Shown here piece by piece: positions 33,289-43,996 of a stretch of 64,000 nt of DNA. The translations under genes and the position numbers were made by a program. Source of the DNA: Agapanthus africanus (taxonomy: Eukaryota > Streptophyta > Magnoliopsida > Asparagales > Amaryllidaceae); assembly GCA_030015575.1 (NCBI GenBank), contig CM057338.1, positions 826,266,353-826,330,352 on the forward strand, read 5' to 3'. Positions within the stretch are counted from its first letter, which is position 1, and every line of letters starts with the position of its first letter. Below the pieces are notes generated by a model. The model searched no databases and was not told the origin of the DNA. It saw only the letters and a program-made list of their open reading frames with translations.

Positions 33289-35291
33289 TGTTAGTGATAT
33301 ATACCCTAGAGGCCATTATTGTATCATACTGGATTGTATATTACATATTGGATGCTTGGGATATTCACAGTTATAATAACAGTCTTTCTCAAAATGGTAA
33401 TATGCTATCTGGTTTGATTCTACCTCAATATGTGCATTGTGTTTCTTTTAGCATATCGGTTATACATATTGGTAGAGCCCTTAGGATCTTTACTTGACTA
33501 CCAGCGTTGTGATGAAAGTTACACTAGTAGGGGCTGGGTAGTCTATAAGCACATCCTTATACAGGTCCTTAGTCGTAGGATTATCGAGACGGGGTATCGA
33601 TACTCCGGAGTAGACTAATGTATACGCTTCTCATCGCAGCAGGGGATATGGTCTATCCCACAGCCATTTGTATGATGTACTGGAGATAGTAAGAAGGTGC
33701 TCATTAGGTTATGAGTTACACTAGACAGGACTCGTCGGGAACTGCTGGTTGTTATTATACCTATCGTCAGGAAGCAGTTCACAGGTGACATGAGTACAGG
33801 TTAGTACGTTGACTTGTCATTGCTACTTCATCTCGAGTGTGTTCCCACTGCACTTTGATTACTACCCTACCACAGCTCAAAGGAGTCGTGCAAAAAGGTG
33901 GTAGTTGGGTGTAGTCCCGAAGCACTTGGAGGCAGTAGCGGTCAGATAGGATTTGTCTCTCCCGGTATTGGTGGTTGATATTGTGCAGTGTTTGGAAAGC
34001 CATTACACAAAGTCTTTGGCCAGGGCAGTCAAGAAATACTGGTAGGCACTCCAGTAGTTTCTCACGGTGTATTGGGCTCTCCTCCGGCACGATTTATTGG
34101 GCTGTCAGGGGTCTGATGTTTACCATCCCCCTAGGCCTGATATGCGAGTATCTTAGACGAACAAACTGGACTGTACGGAGATTGTCACAGATAGGCTCAG
34201 TAGGAGTACGGATGAGTTTGCTCATCGACCTTCTTATCGAAAGATACCTAGGTAGCCGTTACGTGCAGCTAGTACCACTGACGTGCTTATGGTTAAACCC
34301 ACTGCCAGCGTACTGTCGAGTCTTTAGAGTCCCACACAGAGGGTTTCCCTGCTTCGGGAAAAAGTTGTAGAGGCTATATGGTTTTACGGCAGGGCTACAA
34401 TCACATACGTGTACTTGTACACGGATGATGTTCGGGCGGACAATACTAGTGGCTTTGGTTTAAGCCGGATCCTAATATTGTATTATTGGATTGTTTTTCG
34501 TCTCAATGTATTCATATTTTTAGAAATACGGATACGGGTATGTATATACGGTGAGGGGTATTCTTGTAATTTTCTTAAAAATTCTTCTAGAAGGAGACAC
34601 CTCATTATTTGGTATTATCCATTTTCTTAAATGGATTAATGAGGTGAAAAAGGGGGTGACATTTTGTGGTATGGTGTAAAGCATGGCTATTGCATTATTT
34701 TATTGATTTGGGATCACTATTGAAGCATGGGAGGATTTTATGTTGTGGGATATTTCCATGGTTCAATAAGTGATTTTATTTTGATAGCCATTCTCTACAC
34801 TTTGGAGAATGCTAGCTCATTTGTTCACTTCTCCTTCTCTCTCTTCATTTCATCTCCTTCTTTCTCAAACTAAACCCTTACACTCACATGTGTTGTGAAA
34901 CAAAGGGTTTAGTAAGATAATACAATCTATTAGACAATCTCTACATCACCTAGGCTACTTGGATTAGCGAACCAAGTACCTTAGTTACCTCGGTTTAGAG
35001 GTTGGACCTTGAAGCACAAACTCTCGGGTGGATCATCTTTGACGCGAGGAAGCTGATCATGCAACCTTCATCCATTCACCTAGGAGCCAAGGAGAGGAGG
35101 ACAAGAAGACCCGAAGAATTGGTTCTAGGAGGTATAACACTCTTACCGAGTAGCTAAACCTCCTAGTTAGTTTTGTTAGTTAAGGTTTTAGTATAGATCA
35201 TGGAGTTAGCCGGTGTTGCGTAGTTCGTTAAAATAGTATTTGAAAATTCCGCCTCCCCGTGAACCTGTGGGTTGCGCGACATTGGCTTACA
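33289..35291 (+). repeat. 3' LTR of element H
   Basis: It starts TGTTAGTGATAT after the PPT-like AAAGTGGGTGATTG and ends ATTGGCTTACA. It is 2003 bp and pairs with 8545-10542. The TSD ATACT follows. Confidence 0.92.
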
Positions 35292-35387
35292 ATACTATCA
35301 TGTCGTGCAAGAAAGTCCTCTATATATTTGTCTAAGCATCCACTATACTATATAATAATAGCCTATAGGGCATACATATTCCTAACA
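35292..35387 (-). repeat. F-type LTR fragment L, right part (outer end)
   Basis: It continues LTR L after the H insertion. ATACTATCATGTCGTGCAAG matches the sequence at about 8275-8295 in P. It ends at ...CATATTCCTAACA, the start of a minus-strand LTR, and abuts gypsy fragment M. Confidence 0.75.
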
Positions 35388-35448
35388 ATGTGGATTCTGT
35401 GCTAACGGATAGCGGGGATGATTCTTTTGATATCAGCCATCGACCAAC
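35388..35448 (-). pseudogene. Ty3/gypsy RT-region fragment M, left part
   Basis: The minus strand encodes a segment resembling IGWSMADIKRIIPAI, the conserved lead-in to gypsy reverse transcriptase (IGWTIADIKGISP in Athila/Tat-type elements). It has an internal stop. It is cut at the CCAAC TSD by element N and resumes at 43997. Confidence 0.8.
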
Positions 35449-35494
35449 TGTTCAGACTATAATATTGCATATTTTATTCCCCTTTTCTTACCCC

Positions 35495-35506
35495 TTTATA
35501 AATAAA
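35495..35506 (+). promoter_or_regulatory. TATA-like box of element N LTR
   Basis: TTTATAAATAAA lies 46 bp into the LTR. If used, transcription would start near 35525-35535. The GC palindromes and the AATAAA signal (36036-36041) would then fall in the transcribed repeat (R) region. An alternative TATA-like CCTATAAAT lies at about 35988. Confidence 0.55.
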
Positions 35507-35815
35507 CAGGTACTCTTGACGCACGTTTGTTGCATATTACAGGTTACAGGTTTCTGGAGCAAATACAGTGAGAAAGACACAAAACAACAGAAAAAGGAAC
35601 TTTTGACCAACAATTAGACGGACCTTACTCAAGCCGAGATAAAGAACAGTACAAAGGTCCAAAAAGTCAAGTGAACGGTTAAAAGATACGTACAAGTCTT
35701 CACTGAACATCTGGAGAATAATCAGAAACCAAACAGAGAAGTTATGTGTAGAGACAGAAGCCCAAAGATCCAAGCAGAAGCCCATAAAAATAACAGAGCC
35801 TATCTCCTCAGTTTG

Positions 35816-35862
35816 GCCGCGGAACCGCGGCCAAACCTAGCCTGGTGCCGCGGTTCCGCGGC
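35816..35862 (+). repeat. GC palindrome pair in 5' LTR of N
   Basis: GCCGCGGAACCGCGGC (35816-35831) and GCCGCGGTTCCGCGGC (35847-35862) have centres 31 bp apart. The first sits in a longer inverted repeat, TTTGGCCGCGG...CCGCGGCCAAA (35812-35835). Confidence 0.96.
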
Positions 35863-36735
35863 CTTACAAAGAGCTTGTCGGTGGAATTTTGGCGTATTGT
35901 TGCGTCGGTGCAGATGTTAGGATTCTTAGGGGTCAAATCAGTAATTTTGCAAGTGCGAGAGTCTGTAACCCTAGTTTTTTTAGTTTCCTATAAATTGTAA
36001 TTTTAAATCTAGAAATGGTATGCCTCTTTTCAATCAATAAAATTCAGATTTTCTGGGAGCAAATATTCAGATCTGTTCTTCTTGTTTGGAGGGAGCCATC
36101 GAAGTAGTAAGTCTTTTATTTCTGTTCTTTTAATTAAAATGTTTTCTCATCCCCTAATGAGCGAGTAGTCTCCTCGCTTGTTAGGGTTAGCCTTAGGGAA
36201 AGGGTTGAGAGATGTGATCTCTCGCCCCTTTCAATGCCACCTTCACCTAATTAATTAGTACTTCACGCATACGAGCACAACCGCTCCCTGCGGCATCCTA
36301 CCCTTCGAGGTAACGATGAACCGTAGTATAAAGGGCCAGTTGCGCACGTTTTCCGTGAGGGTTAGGATAATTATCAACAAAGTAAGGATACAAATCTAGA
36401 GGAAGAAATATCTTCCCAAGAGATTCGTATCCACTTTATTAATAATTAACTTAACATCTAATAGATCTATAAAAAATGGCATTGAAAGCGGTGAGGAAGA
36501 ACCTTAATCTCCAAAACTTCCCCTAAACCTAACCCTAGCAAGATTCTTAATTAGATTAATTAGATCTCGTTTTCATAGATTTTTATAAACCAATCAAAAC
36601 CACAAATAGAATCAACTCGTTAAAACACACTAAAGGAATTTACCCGTCTCTGTGGATCGACCCGCACTCACCGGCTAGCTGCGAAGCGACGCCGTTTCTG
36701 ATTGCGGTAACTACAGTTTTTTGACATTAATCAAA

Positions 36736-36752
36736 TGGCGCCGTTGCCGGGG
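36736..36752 (+). other. Primer-binding site of element N (Asp tRNA)
   Basis: TGGCGCCGTTGCCGGGG, two bases after the LTR, is complementary to the 3' end of plant tRNA-Asp(GTC) as I know it. This is the primer typical of the Athila lineage. Confidence 0.88.
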
Positions 36753-36753
36753 A

Positions 36754-37854
36754 CGGCGTAATCTATCTTTTTGTGAATTTTCGGGTTGATATAAATTTTA
36801 AAAATTATAAAAATCGGGAAATATAAAAAAAAAATATAAAAAAATAATCAAATTTTATCTGTTTGAAGGGTGTATATTTTTGAATCTTGCAGGAACAGCT
36901 CGAATCGCGGATCTGGAATTTTACAGAGGCCAAAACACAAATTGGTATATCAGAACAGAAGGGAAAATCCACAACAGAGACACTCAAATTTTTTGAAGCA
37001 CTGTTCTCCTCATACAGCCGCCCTTCCGCGTCCTGAACCCTATAAGTGCCGCGGTTCCGCGCTCTCAAGGACACGTCATCAATTGAAATTTTGTGGGTTT
37101 GCTCTCTTTTCCTCCCCTCTGCAACCTCCATATCTCTGTCTGTGAAAATTTTCTGCAGGGTTCTTTGCGTAAAAAGTCTTTCTCCCCCTTCTAAATAACA
37201 GATTTCTGCAGGTTTCTTTGCGCCGCGCTAAAAAAAAAAATCTGATTGCAAGTGAATTTTTATTTGTTTTGCATAATTTAACCGGACTCTAAGGGGCTAT
37301 TTGACCAAATCCAGATTGGGTGGGGATTTCATCACCCTTCCCAGGACCCCAGAAAACACCTAAGCATTTTGCATCAACCACCTTTAATTAAAAAAGATTA
37401 GACTCAGACCTAAGGACAGCGAGCTCAATAGGAAAAGGACTAGGGTAGGCATCGACCGTTTATCCTAACCGACATTGCGGTGTCTAGGCTAGTGGTTTTT
37501 AATTAGGCCCACTGTAGTGGTGGTTCCTTCCCACTTACCTGGCCGTATTTGTCCGTGAAGAGGCGGTTTGAGGTCTATTTCTAGCCCTAGTTAGGAGCTG
37601 TCTAGTAGACCTAGGCGACCCTAGATCTAGGCCTGATTGTGCATGTGTGGTTGATACTTTTTGTGTCACGAGTCCGTTTTCAAAAACTTCTTTGCAAAAC
37701 TCACAAAAAATAAAAAAAAATAAAAAATCTTTTCAAAACTTGCAACTTGTCGCGAAGAAACTTGAAACTCACTTCCACCACTTCTTCTCACTGACGTTAT
37801 CTTACCCCCACATTCTGTTTTTCTCTTTTTTCTGACTGCACTATCCTTTAGTGT
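36754..37854 (+). other. Untranslated leader of element N
   Basis: About 1.1 kb lies between PBS and gag with no credible ORF. It holds A-rich runs and a second GC palindrome pair (37017-37063). Confidence 0.8.
37017..37063 (+). repeat. Decayed GC palindrome pair in leader of N
   Basis: GCCGCCCTTCCGCGTC (37017-37032) and GCCGCGGTTCCGCGCT (37048-37063) are degenerate versions of the unit. Their centres are again exactly 31 bp apart, although the rest of the context differs from the LTR pair. Confidence 0.8.
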
Positions 37855-40800
37855 ATGTCATTTTGGACTAGGGATACTAACGCCCGATTAGTCCGTGTTT
37901 CGTTGGTACCGACCAACGAACCCTTCGACGAACCCTTCGTCGATCTTCCGTCCATTTCCTTACCTCCACTTTTAAATTCTTCTTTCGAAGGTATGTCGGG
38001 ATTCAACCCCAACGATACCTTGCCGACGGGAATGATTCCACCTCCGCCAGGTGCGAATAACCCGAATCTACCGCCTGTTGTAGCGCCCGCACGAGTTGCG
38101 CTCCAGGATCTCTTCTACCCCGTTCGCACTTCTTTACCTACATGTCTTTCACCCCCACCGGCAAATGGGGACAACTTTGAAATAAAACCACAATTCATCA
38201 ATATGCTGCCTAAGTTTCATGGATTGGAATCCGAAGATGCATATATTTTCATTAATAAATTCCAAAACGTTTGCAGCATGATGAAGACAACCCAATTAAG
38301 TGATGACGCAATAAGGCTAAGGGTCATTCCATTTACCTTATGTGACCTAGCCGAGAAGTGGCTATACAGCACCGCATCACACTCCATTAGAAATTGGGAC
38401 GAGTTTGTGAGAGCTTTTCTGAAAAAGTTCTATCCTCACCACAAAACTGCTAGAATCAGAAATGAGATTATACAATTTTCACAGCTTCCGTCCGAACCAT
38501 TCTGGAAATGCTTCGAGAGATTTAAAGACCTACTTGTTCAATGCCCTCATCATGGGATAGAAAATTGGCAACTTTGCCAAACATTATACGAGGGATTGAA
38601 TGCGGCAACGAAGCAGTTGCTAGAAACAATATGTCAAGGTCATTTTCTCTCCAAGTCTAGCGACGAAGCTTGGCAGTTTCTTGAGGACCTAAGTGAGCAA
38701 ACAATTCAGTGGGAGAGTACCAAGACCACATCATCTTCTTCAGTTGGTCAATCTAGGGCAGGCATACATCAAATAGATATGTCGATCGCTATGAAGGCCG
38801 AGATGGCCTCACTTATGAAAAAGCTAGAAGCCATTGAGACAAAAATCTCATCGTCTTCTCCTGTCCCTACTCTACCCACACGAACTGTTTGTGCTTGTTG
38901 TTCTAATCCATCACATCTCACCGAAGAGTGCCCTTATAATGCACCTATTCAAGGGCAGGATCAAGTCAATGCTGCATTCCAGCAAAGACAAAGAAATGAT
39001 CAGTACTCTTCGGCATACAATCAGGGGTGGAGGAGTCACCCAAATCAACAGTTCCAAGGGAATAACAATTTTCAAAGAGCTCCTCCACAACAACAACAAG
39101 CACCCTTACAAACTCAAATACAACAACCTTTCCAACAACAACCTTATACAAATCAAACGAACAATTTGGTTCAACCTAATGATGATAAGGTTAGCTCGCT
39201 CGAGAAAAGTCTTGAAGCATTTCTCAAGCAAACAACAGAATCCGCAGCAAGATTTGAAAGTTATGTGCAATCTTTAATGAATAACAATGCCTCACACGAT
39301 CAAAGTATCAAATCTATTGAGGCACAAATTGCACAATTAACTGCTGCGTTGAGCGAGAGAGAAAAGGGAAAGCTTCCATCTCAACCATTGCCCAATCCCG
39401 GTCACCCACAAAACGCATATCACAATCACAATGTAAATGCGGTGACCACGTTGAGATCCGGAAGAGAGTTGCAAAATAATGTGGAAACTAGTGATGACAT
39501 CCCCGCCGGCGGTTCTTCTTCCCCTTCTTCATTTTCTTCACTTCCTTCTTCACCTTTTTCTTTAGAGCCTATTCTCCACCCTTCACACGGCTCTACTTCT
39601 TCTGACTCGAACGGACCCATTTCTAACAACACGAACACATCCACACTGGGATCCGTTCCTATTCCACATTCTACTCCACAGACTTGTGACTCAACAAATT
39701 TTCAAAATGCACCATTTCCAAACAGGTTGAGTCCTAATAAACCAAATGCACAAGTGGAGAAGATTGTGGAGATCTTTAAGCAGGTTAGCATAAATATACC
39801 TCTCTTGGATGCTATCCAACAAGTCCCTTCATACGCGAAAATCTTAAAGGGCTTGTGCACCTCGAAGAGAAAGGCATCTCAAGTACCCAAGAAAGTGCTA
39901 GTGGCTAGTGCAGTGAGCAATGCTATTAACCACCATCAAACCTTACCCCAAAAACGAAAGGACCCCGGCTGTCCTACTATTTCAATCACGATTGGGGATA
40001 AGCAAATTAATCGTGCACTTTTAGATCTTGGGTCTAGTGTTAACCTGATTCCTTACTCCGTGTACGAACAATTAGGGGTTGGAGAGTTGAAACCCACTCG
40101 TTGCACTCTCCAAATGGCTGATCGATCAATCACCTATCCAAGGGGTCAACTAGAGGATGTGTTGATCAAAGTCGGGGAATTCATATTCCCCGTTGATTTT
40201 ATCGTTATGGATACACAACCTGTTGCTAACCCAAGAAACCAAATTCCGGTGATTCTTGGTCGACCATTTTTGGCCACTTCCAATGCTGTAATAAATTGTC
40301 GCAATGGCTCCATGACTCTATCCTTCGGAAAGAGGTCTAGTGAGTTCAATATCTATAAGATGGGAAGTCTGCCCCCTGTGCCTAAAGCTAGTACACGAGA
40401 AGTTTGCTCTATTCACGAAATCACGCAGGAGGACTGCGAGCTTGAAAGATTTCTATTTGATGAAAACAGTTTTGACGCCACTAGTGCGTCCCTCCTTGAG
40501 CCTACCACCGTTGACACAACCGATGTTGATTATGAATGTTTCACTTTTTTGGATGATGACGACTCACAGCCCGAATATGAGTTGTCTGAATTTTTGGATG
40601 AGTCAGTTGAGCCATCCGAATCGGTTGTTTGCAGTGATTTCGAACCTGTGTTAGAGTCCTTTAAGTTCGAGGTAGATTCCGCAATGGTTCTTGCGCCTCC
40701 GAAACTCGAACTAATGTCCTTACCGCCTCACCTTAAATATGCTCATATAGGTGAGAATGAGACTTTTCCCATGATCATATCAGCCTCTCTAGCCTTCGAG

Positions 40801-41244
40801 CAAGAGAACGCTATTTTAAAAGTCTCACAAGATAGGCGGCAAGTTTCCAGTTGGACCATGGCGGACATCGAGGAGATAAGTTCCCTCATAAGTGAATATC
40901 ATAAACATGTGATGGATGATGCCATGTCAATAGAGGACCCACAGGAACATCTTGGGGGTATTGTGGTGAGTCAACTTCCTCCCTTAGAAGTTGAAATACC
41001 CCCATTTCTTTTAATAAGATACGAGAATGCTAACACTCCACTTATTGCTGATCATTTACATTCTCGTTTCGATGCATCACCATCACCTGTATATTCACCT
41101 CCACACCTCCCATTCCACTACTTCTATCTTCCCCAATTCTTTGCGGACCACCACAACTTAATTTTCCACCAACCAATATTCTTTACTGATAAATTTTTCA
41201 AATGGTTGGTGTTGAATTTTGGCCGATGCAAGGTTTGGCAGTAA
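37855..41244 (+). CDS. Athila-type gag-protease polyprotein of element N
   Basis: A single 1129-codon frame starts at the ATG at 37855. A Pro-rich N-terminus is followed by a retrotransposon gag domain at about 115-285 (LPKFHGLESEDAY, WDEFVRAFLKKFY, CPHHGIENWQL). A zinc knuckle lies at 346-359 (CACCSNPSHLTEEC, CCHC spacing). A Gln/Asn-rich and coiled-coil-like stretch follows (about 370-505), then a Ser-rich linker. A retropepsin-like protease has D724 in LLDLGSSVN and the ILGRPFLA flap-side motif (800-807). Residues about 947-1009 match the linker that precedes gypsy RT (PPKLELMSLPPHLKYAHIG). The RT fingers and palm never follow, and the last 120 residues have no domain I recognise. Gag packages RNA and the protease would mature it. 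No disabling mutation is seen. Confidence 0.95.
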   Translation: MSFWTRDTNARLVRVSLVPTNEPFDEPFVDLPSISLPPLLNSSFEGMSGFNPNDTLPTGMIPPPPGANNPNLPPVVAPARVALQDLFYPVRTSLPTCLSPPPANGDNFEIKPQFINMLPKFHGLESEDAYIFINKFQNVCSMMKTTQLSDDAIRLRVIPFTLCDLAEKWLYSTASHSIRNWDEFVRAFLKKFYPHHKTARIRNEIIQFSQLPSEPFWKCFERFKDLLVQCPHHGIENWQLCQTLYEGLNAATKQLLETICQGHFLSKSSDEAWQFLEDLSEQTIQWESTKTTSSSSVGQSRAGIHQIDMSIAMKAEMASLMKKLEAIETKISSSSPVPTLPTRTVCACCSNPSHLTEECPYNAPIQGQDQVNAAFQQRQRNDQYSSAYNQGWRSHPNQQFQGNNNFQRAPPQQQQAPLQTQIQQPFQQQPYTNQTNNLVQPNDDKVSSLEKSLEAFLKQTTESAARFESYVQSLMNNNASHDQSIKSIEAQIAQLTAALSEREKGKLPSQPLPNPGHPQNAYHNHNVNAVTTLRSGRELQNNVETSDDIPAGGSSSPSSFSSLPSSPFSLEPILHPSHGSTSSDSNGPISNNTNTSTLGSVPIPHSTPQTCDSTNFQNAPFPNRLSPNKPNAQVEKIVEIFKQVSINIPLLDAIQQVPSYAKILKGLCTSKRKASQVPKKVLVASAVSNAINHHQTLPQKRKDPGCPTISITIGDKQINRALLDLGSSVNLIPYSVYEQLGVGELKPTRCTLQMADRSITYPRGQLEDVLIKVGEFIFPVDFIVMDTQPVANPRNQIPVILGRPFLATSNAVINCRNGSMTLSFGKRSSEFNIYKMGSLPPVPKASTREVCSIHEITQEDCELERFLFDENSFDATSASLLEPTTVDTTDVDYECFTFLDDDDSQPEYELSEFLDESVEPSESVVCSDFEPVLESFKFEVDSAMVLAPPKLELMSLPPHLKYAHIGENETFPMIISASLAFEQENAILKVSQDRRQVSSWTMADIEEISSLISEYHKHVMDDAMSIEDPQEHLGGIVVSQLPPLEVEIPPFLLIRYENANTPLIADHLHSRFDASPSPVYSPPHLPFHYFYLPQFFADHHNLIFHQPIFFTDKFFKWLVLNFGRCKVWQ

Positions 41245-42694
41245 TCTCTAACATAGTTTAAATGAAGTTTGGGGGAGGGTCTTTTTGTATATATTTTTGT
41301 TTTTCTTAACAATAAAAAAAATTATAAATAAATAAACAGGGGAGTATCGGTATTTTGACCCTCTTGGTTTAGCATGACAGTGAGGACACTGTCAAGTTCA
41401 AGTTTGGGGGTATGCTCGGTACGTCTTCTTCCTTCGCATTCATTTGTACATATTTTTGCATTTGCATACTTATTTGAAAATCCATAAAAATTGAAAAATT
41501 TCAAAAATTATAAAAATTATTGTATTCAATTTTGGCTAATTGACTAGAGTTTGACAGATAGGTTAACTGGCTAGGAACAACTAGATCTTAGACTTAGTGA
41601 ATTAAAACCCCCAAAAAAAAAAAAAAATAACATTCCTTAAAGTTTAACGGTAGAAAGTATATGCCTTGTAGTTTATTTAGAAATAGGCAAATTTTGGGTT
41701 CACTTCCTGGGCTAAGTCGAAACAAGGGAAGAGTATTGATGTTCTTATTAGAGTATAAGTTTGAAAAATAGTTCCTAGCTTAAGTCTAAATTCTGAAAAT
41801 GTATACCCTACAAATTTGCACAATCACGCACCTTGAAACTTGGAATGGTAGAAGAGACCTTGAAAGGCTCTTGTCTAAAGTCCTTAGTATGAAAAAGTGT
41901 GAATAAAGAAAAAAAATGGACACTGGTTTTTGTGATTACTTAAGGCTGCAAAAATAGAAAAATACTTAGCGAGGGTGCTTTATCACCTAGTGCCTTAGAC
42001 CAACTGGTTTGGGAGTCACTGCTAAAGTCCTGGGTGTTGCAAAGACTAGGAAGTATGTTTTAAAGTGCAAACACATTTTGTAATCGGTCGTTGGTACCTC
42101 AAGAAGTATTAACGGTCGCATGAAGGATGTGTAAGCAAATTTCATTTAAATTCACCACTAATTAGTACTTTGGACAACGGACAAGGGGTTGATTGCTTAA
42201 TTTGAATTTCCAAGTGTAGGGGTGACTTATACACACACGTAGGGGTATGTGATTGGAATTTAGATAAGAGAGAGGAATGAAAGATAAAACTTGTATCTTT
42301 AATGGAGTTGATAGAAAATTCCTAAGTGGAGATAAAACTCTAGAAGGAAAACTTAAGAGATGCCGAAAAATAAGTAAATCCACAGGATGTATATGATCTT
42401 AAGTTAAATGATAAGGAAGCGTGAAGAATATGGGTGGATAATTTACAAGTATAAGATAATAGAATTCCTTATTAGAAGACCTAATTGGAGAACAAAAGTC
42501 AATGGGCCGAGTTGATAGGATTTTGTGGGTAGTATCCGCTGAAAACCCTCAGGAGACAACACTCCTCCTACTAGGGACACCTAGAGGTTTAACGGCTTGT
42601 TGCACGTGCTCAGTGCAATCGCGTTTCCCTGCGAAAGTGCGGTTAGGTTTTTTGTAGTGAATAAATAATAAGTTTGCTCGAGGACGAGCAAAAG
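41245..42694 (+). other. Non-coding 3' internal region of element N
   Basis: About 1.45 kb where pol would be expected. It has no RT, RNase H or integrase homology on either strand. It contains three AAGTTTGGGGG tracts (about 41270, 41400 and 42695) and the GACAGTGAGGACACTGTC inverted repeat near 41378-41395. These features are typical of the 3' non-coding zone of Athila/Tat-type elements. Confidence 0.75.
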
Positions 42695-42711
42695 GTAAGT
42701 TTGGGGGTATT
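42695..42711 (+). other. Polypurine tract of element N
   Basis: GTAAGTTTGGGGGTATT lies directly before the 3' LTR. It is the Athila/Tat-style PPT. Confidence 0.75.
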
Positions 42712-43996
42712 TGTTCAGACTATAATATTGCATATTTTATTCCCCTTTTCTTACCCCTTTATAAATAAACAGGTACTCTTGACGCACGTTTGTTGCATAT
42801 TACAGGTTACAGGTTTCTGGAGCAAATACAGTGAGAAAGACACAAAACAACAGAAAAAGGAACTTTTGACCAACAATTAGACGGACCTTACTCAAGCCGA
42901 GATAAAGAACAGTACAAAGGTCCAAAAAGTCAAGTGAACGGTTAAAAGATACGTACAAGTCTTCACTGAACATCTGGAGAATAATCAGAAACCAAACAGA
43001 GAAGTTATGTGTAGAGACAGAAGCCCAAAGATCCAAGCAGAAGCCCATAAAAATAACAGAGCCTATCTCCTCAGTTTGGCCGCGGAACCGCGGCCAAACC
43101 TAGCCTGGTGCCGCGGTTCCGCGGCCTTACAAAGAGCTTGTCGGTGGAATTTTGGCGTATTGTTGCGTCGGTGCAGATGTTAGGATTCTTAGGGGTCAAA
43201 TCAGTAATTTTGCAAGTGCGAGAGTCTGTAACCCTAGTTTTTTTAGTTTCCTATAAATTGTAATTTTAAATCTAGAAATGGTATGCCTCTTTTCAATCAA
43301 TAAAATTCAGATTTTCTGGGAGCAAATATTCAGATCTGTTCTTCTTGTTTGGAGGGAGCCATCGAAGTAGTAAGTCTTTTATTTCTGTTCTTTTAATTAA
43401 AATGTTTTCTCATCCCCTAATGAGCGAGTAGTCTCCTCGCTTGTTAGGGTTAGCCTTAGGGAAAGGGTTGAGAGATGTGATCTCTCGCCCCTTTCAATGC
43501 CACCTTCACCTAATTAATTAGTACTTCACGCATACGAGCACAACCGCTCCCTGCGGCATCCTACCCTTCGAGGTAACGATGAACCGTAGTATAAAGGGCC
43601 AGTTGCGCACGTTTTCCGTGAGGGTTAGGATAATTATCAACAAAGTAAGGATACAAATCTAGAGGAAGAAATATCTTCCCAAGAGATTCGTATCCACTTT
43701 ATTAATAATTAACTTAACATCTAATAGATCTATAAAAAATGGCATTGAAAGCGGTGAGGAAGAACCTTAATCTCCAAAACTTCCCCTAAACCTAACCCTA
43801 GCAAGATTCTTAATTAGATTAATTAGATCTCGTTTTCATAGATTTTTATAAACCAATCAAAACCACAAATAGAATCAACTCGTTAAAACACACTAAAGGA
43901 ATTTACCCGTCTCTGTGGATCGACCCGCACTCACCGGCTAGCTGCGAAGCGACGCCGTTTCTGATTGCGGTAACTACAGTTTTTTGACATTAATCA
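42712..43996 (+). repeat. 3' LTR of element N
   Basis: It is 1285 bp, with no difference from the 5' LTR visible by eye. It is followed by TSD CCAAC. Confidence 0.96.
43079..43125 (+). repeat. GC palindrome pair in 3' LTR of N
   Basis: An exact repeat of 35816-35862. Confidence 0.96.

Larger units (their letters stand above)
8545..35291 (+). mobile_element. Ty1/copia retrotransposon H, full length but interrupted by J
   Basis: Two direct LTRs (8545-10542 and 33289-35291) flank a copia internal region on the plus strand. The 5-bp TSD ATACT is found at 8540-8544 and 35292-35296. After removal of J and its TSD the element is about 10.0 kb, almost the same size as element A. Its order is 5' LTR, PBS, a 2-kb leader, gag, PR, IN, RT, RNase H, 3' LTR. 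The coding region is inactivated by J and by many stops. It is inserted in LTR L. Confidence 0.92.
35449..36733 (+). repeat. 5' LTR of element N
   Basis: It runs from TGTTCAGACTAT to ...GACATTAATCA. It is 1285 bp and appears identical to 42712-43996. It contains a TATA-like box near its start, the GC palindrome pair at 35816-35862 and an AATAAA at 36036-36041. Confidence 0.96.
35449..43996 (+). mobile_element. Element N: young non-autonomous Athila-like Ty3/gypsy retrotransposon (gag-protease only)
   Basis: The two 1285-bp LTRs (35449-36733 and 42712-43996) show no difference that I can find by eye. The perfect TSD is CCAAC (35444-35448 and 43997-44001). An Asp-tRNA PBS, one 1129-codon gag-protease frame and a PPT are present. 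The catalytic RT, RNase H and integrase are absent, so N would need enzymes from a partner. It corresponds to the TR-GAG type of element, with protease retained. The total is 8548 bp. Confidence 0.95.

Noticed and set aside
36736-36752. A tRNA gene because of the tRNA-like 3' end
   Set aside because: Only the 17-base complement of the tRNA 3' end is present, next to an LTR. It is a primer-binding site.
36805-37131. Minus-strand 108-codon frame in the leader of N
   Set aside because: It crosses A/T runs and the GC palindromes, with no domain. The sense RNA is the expected transcript here.
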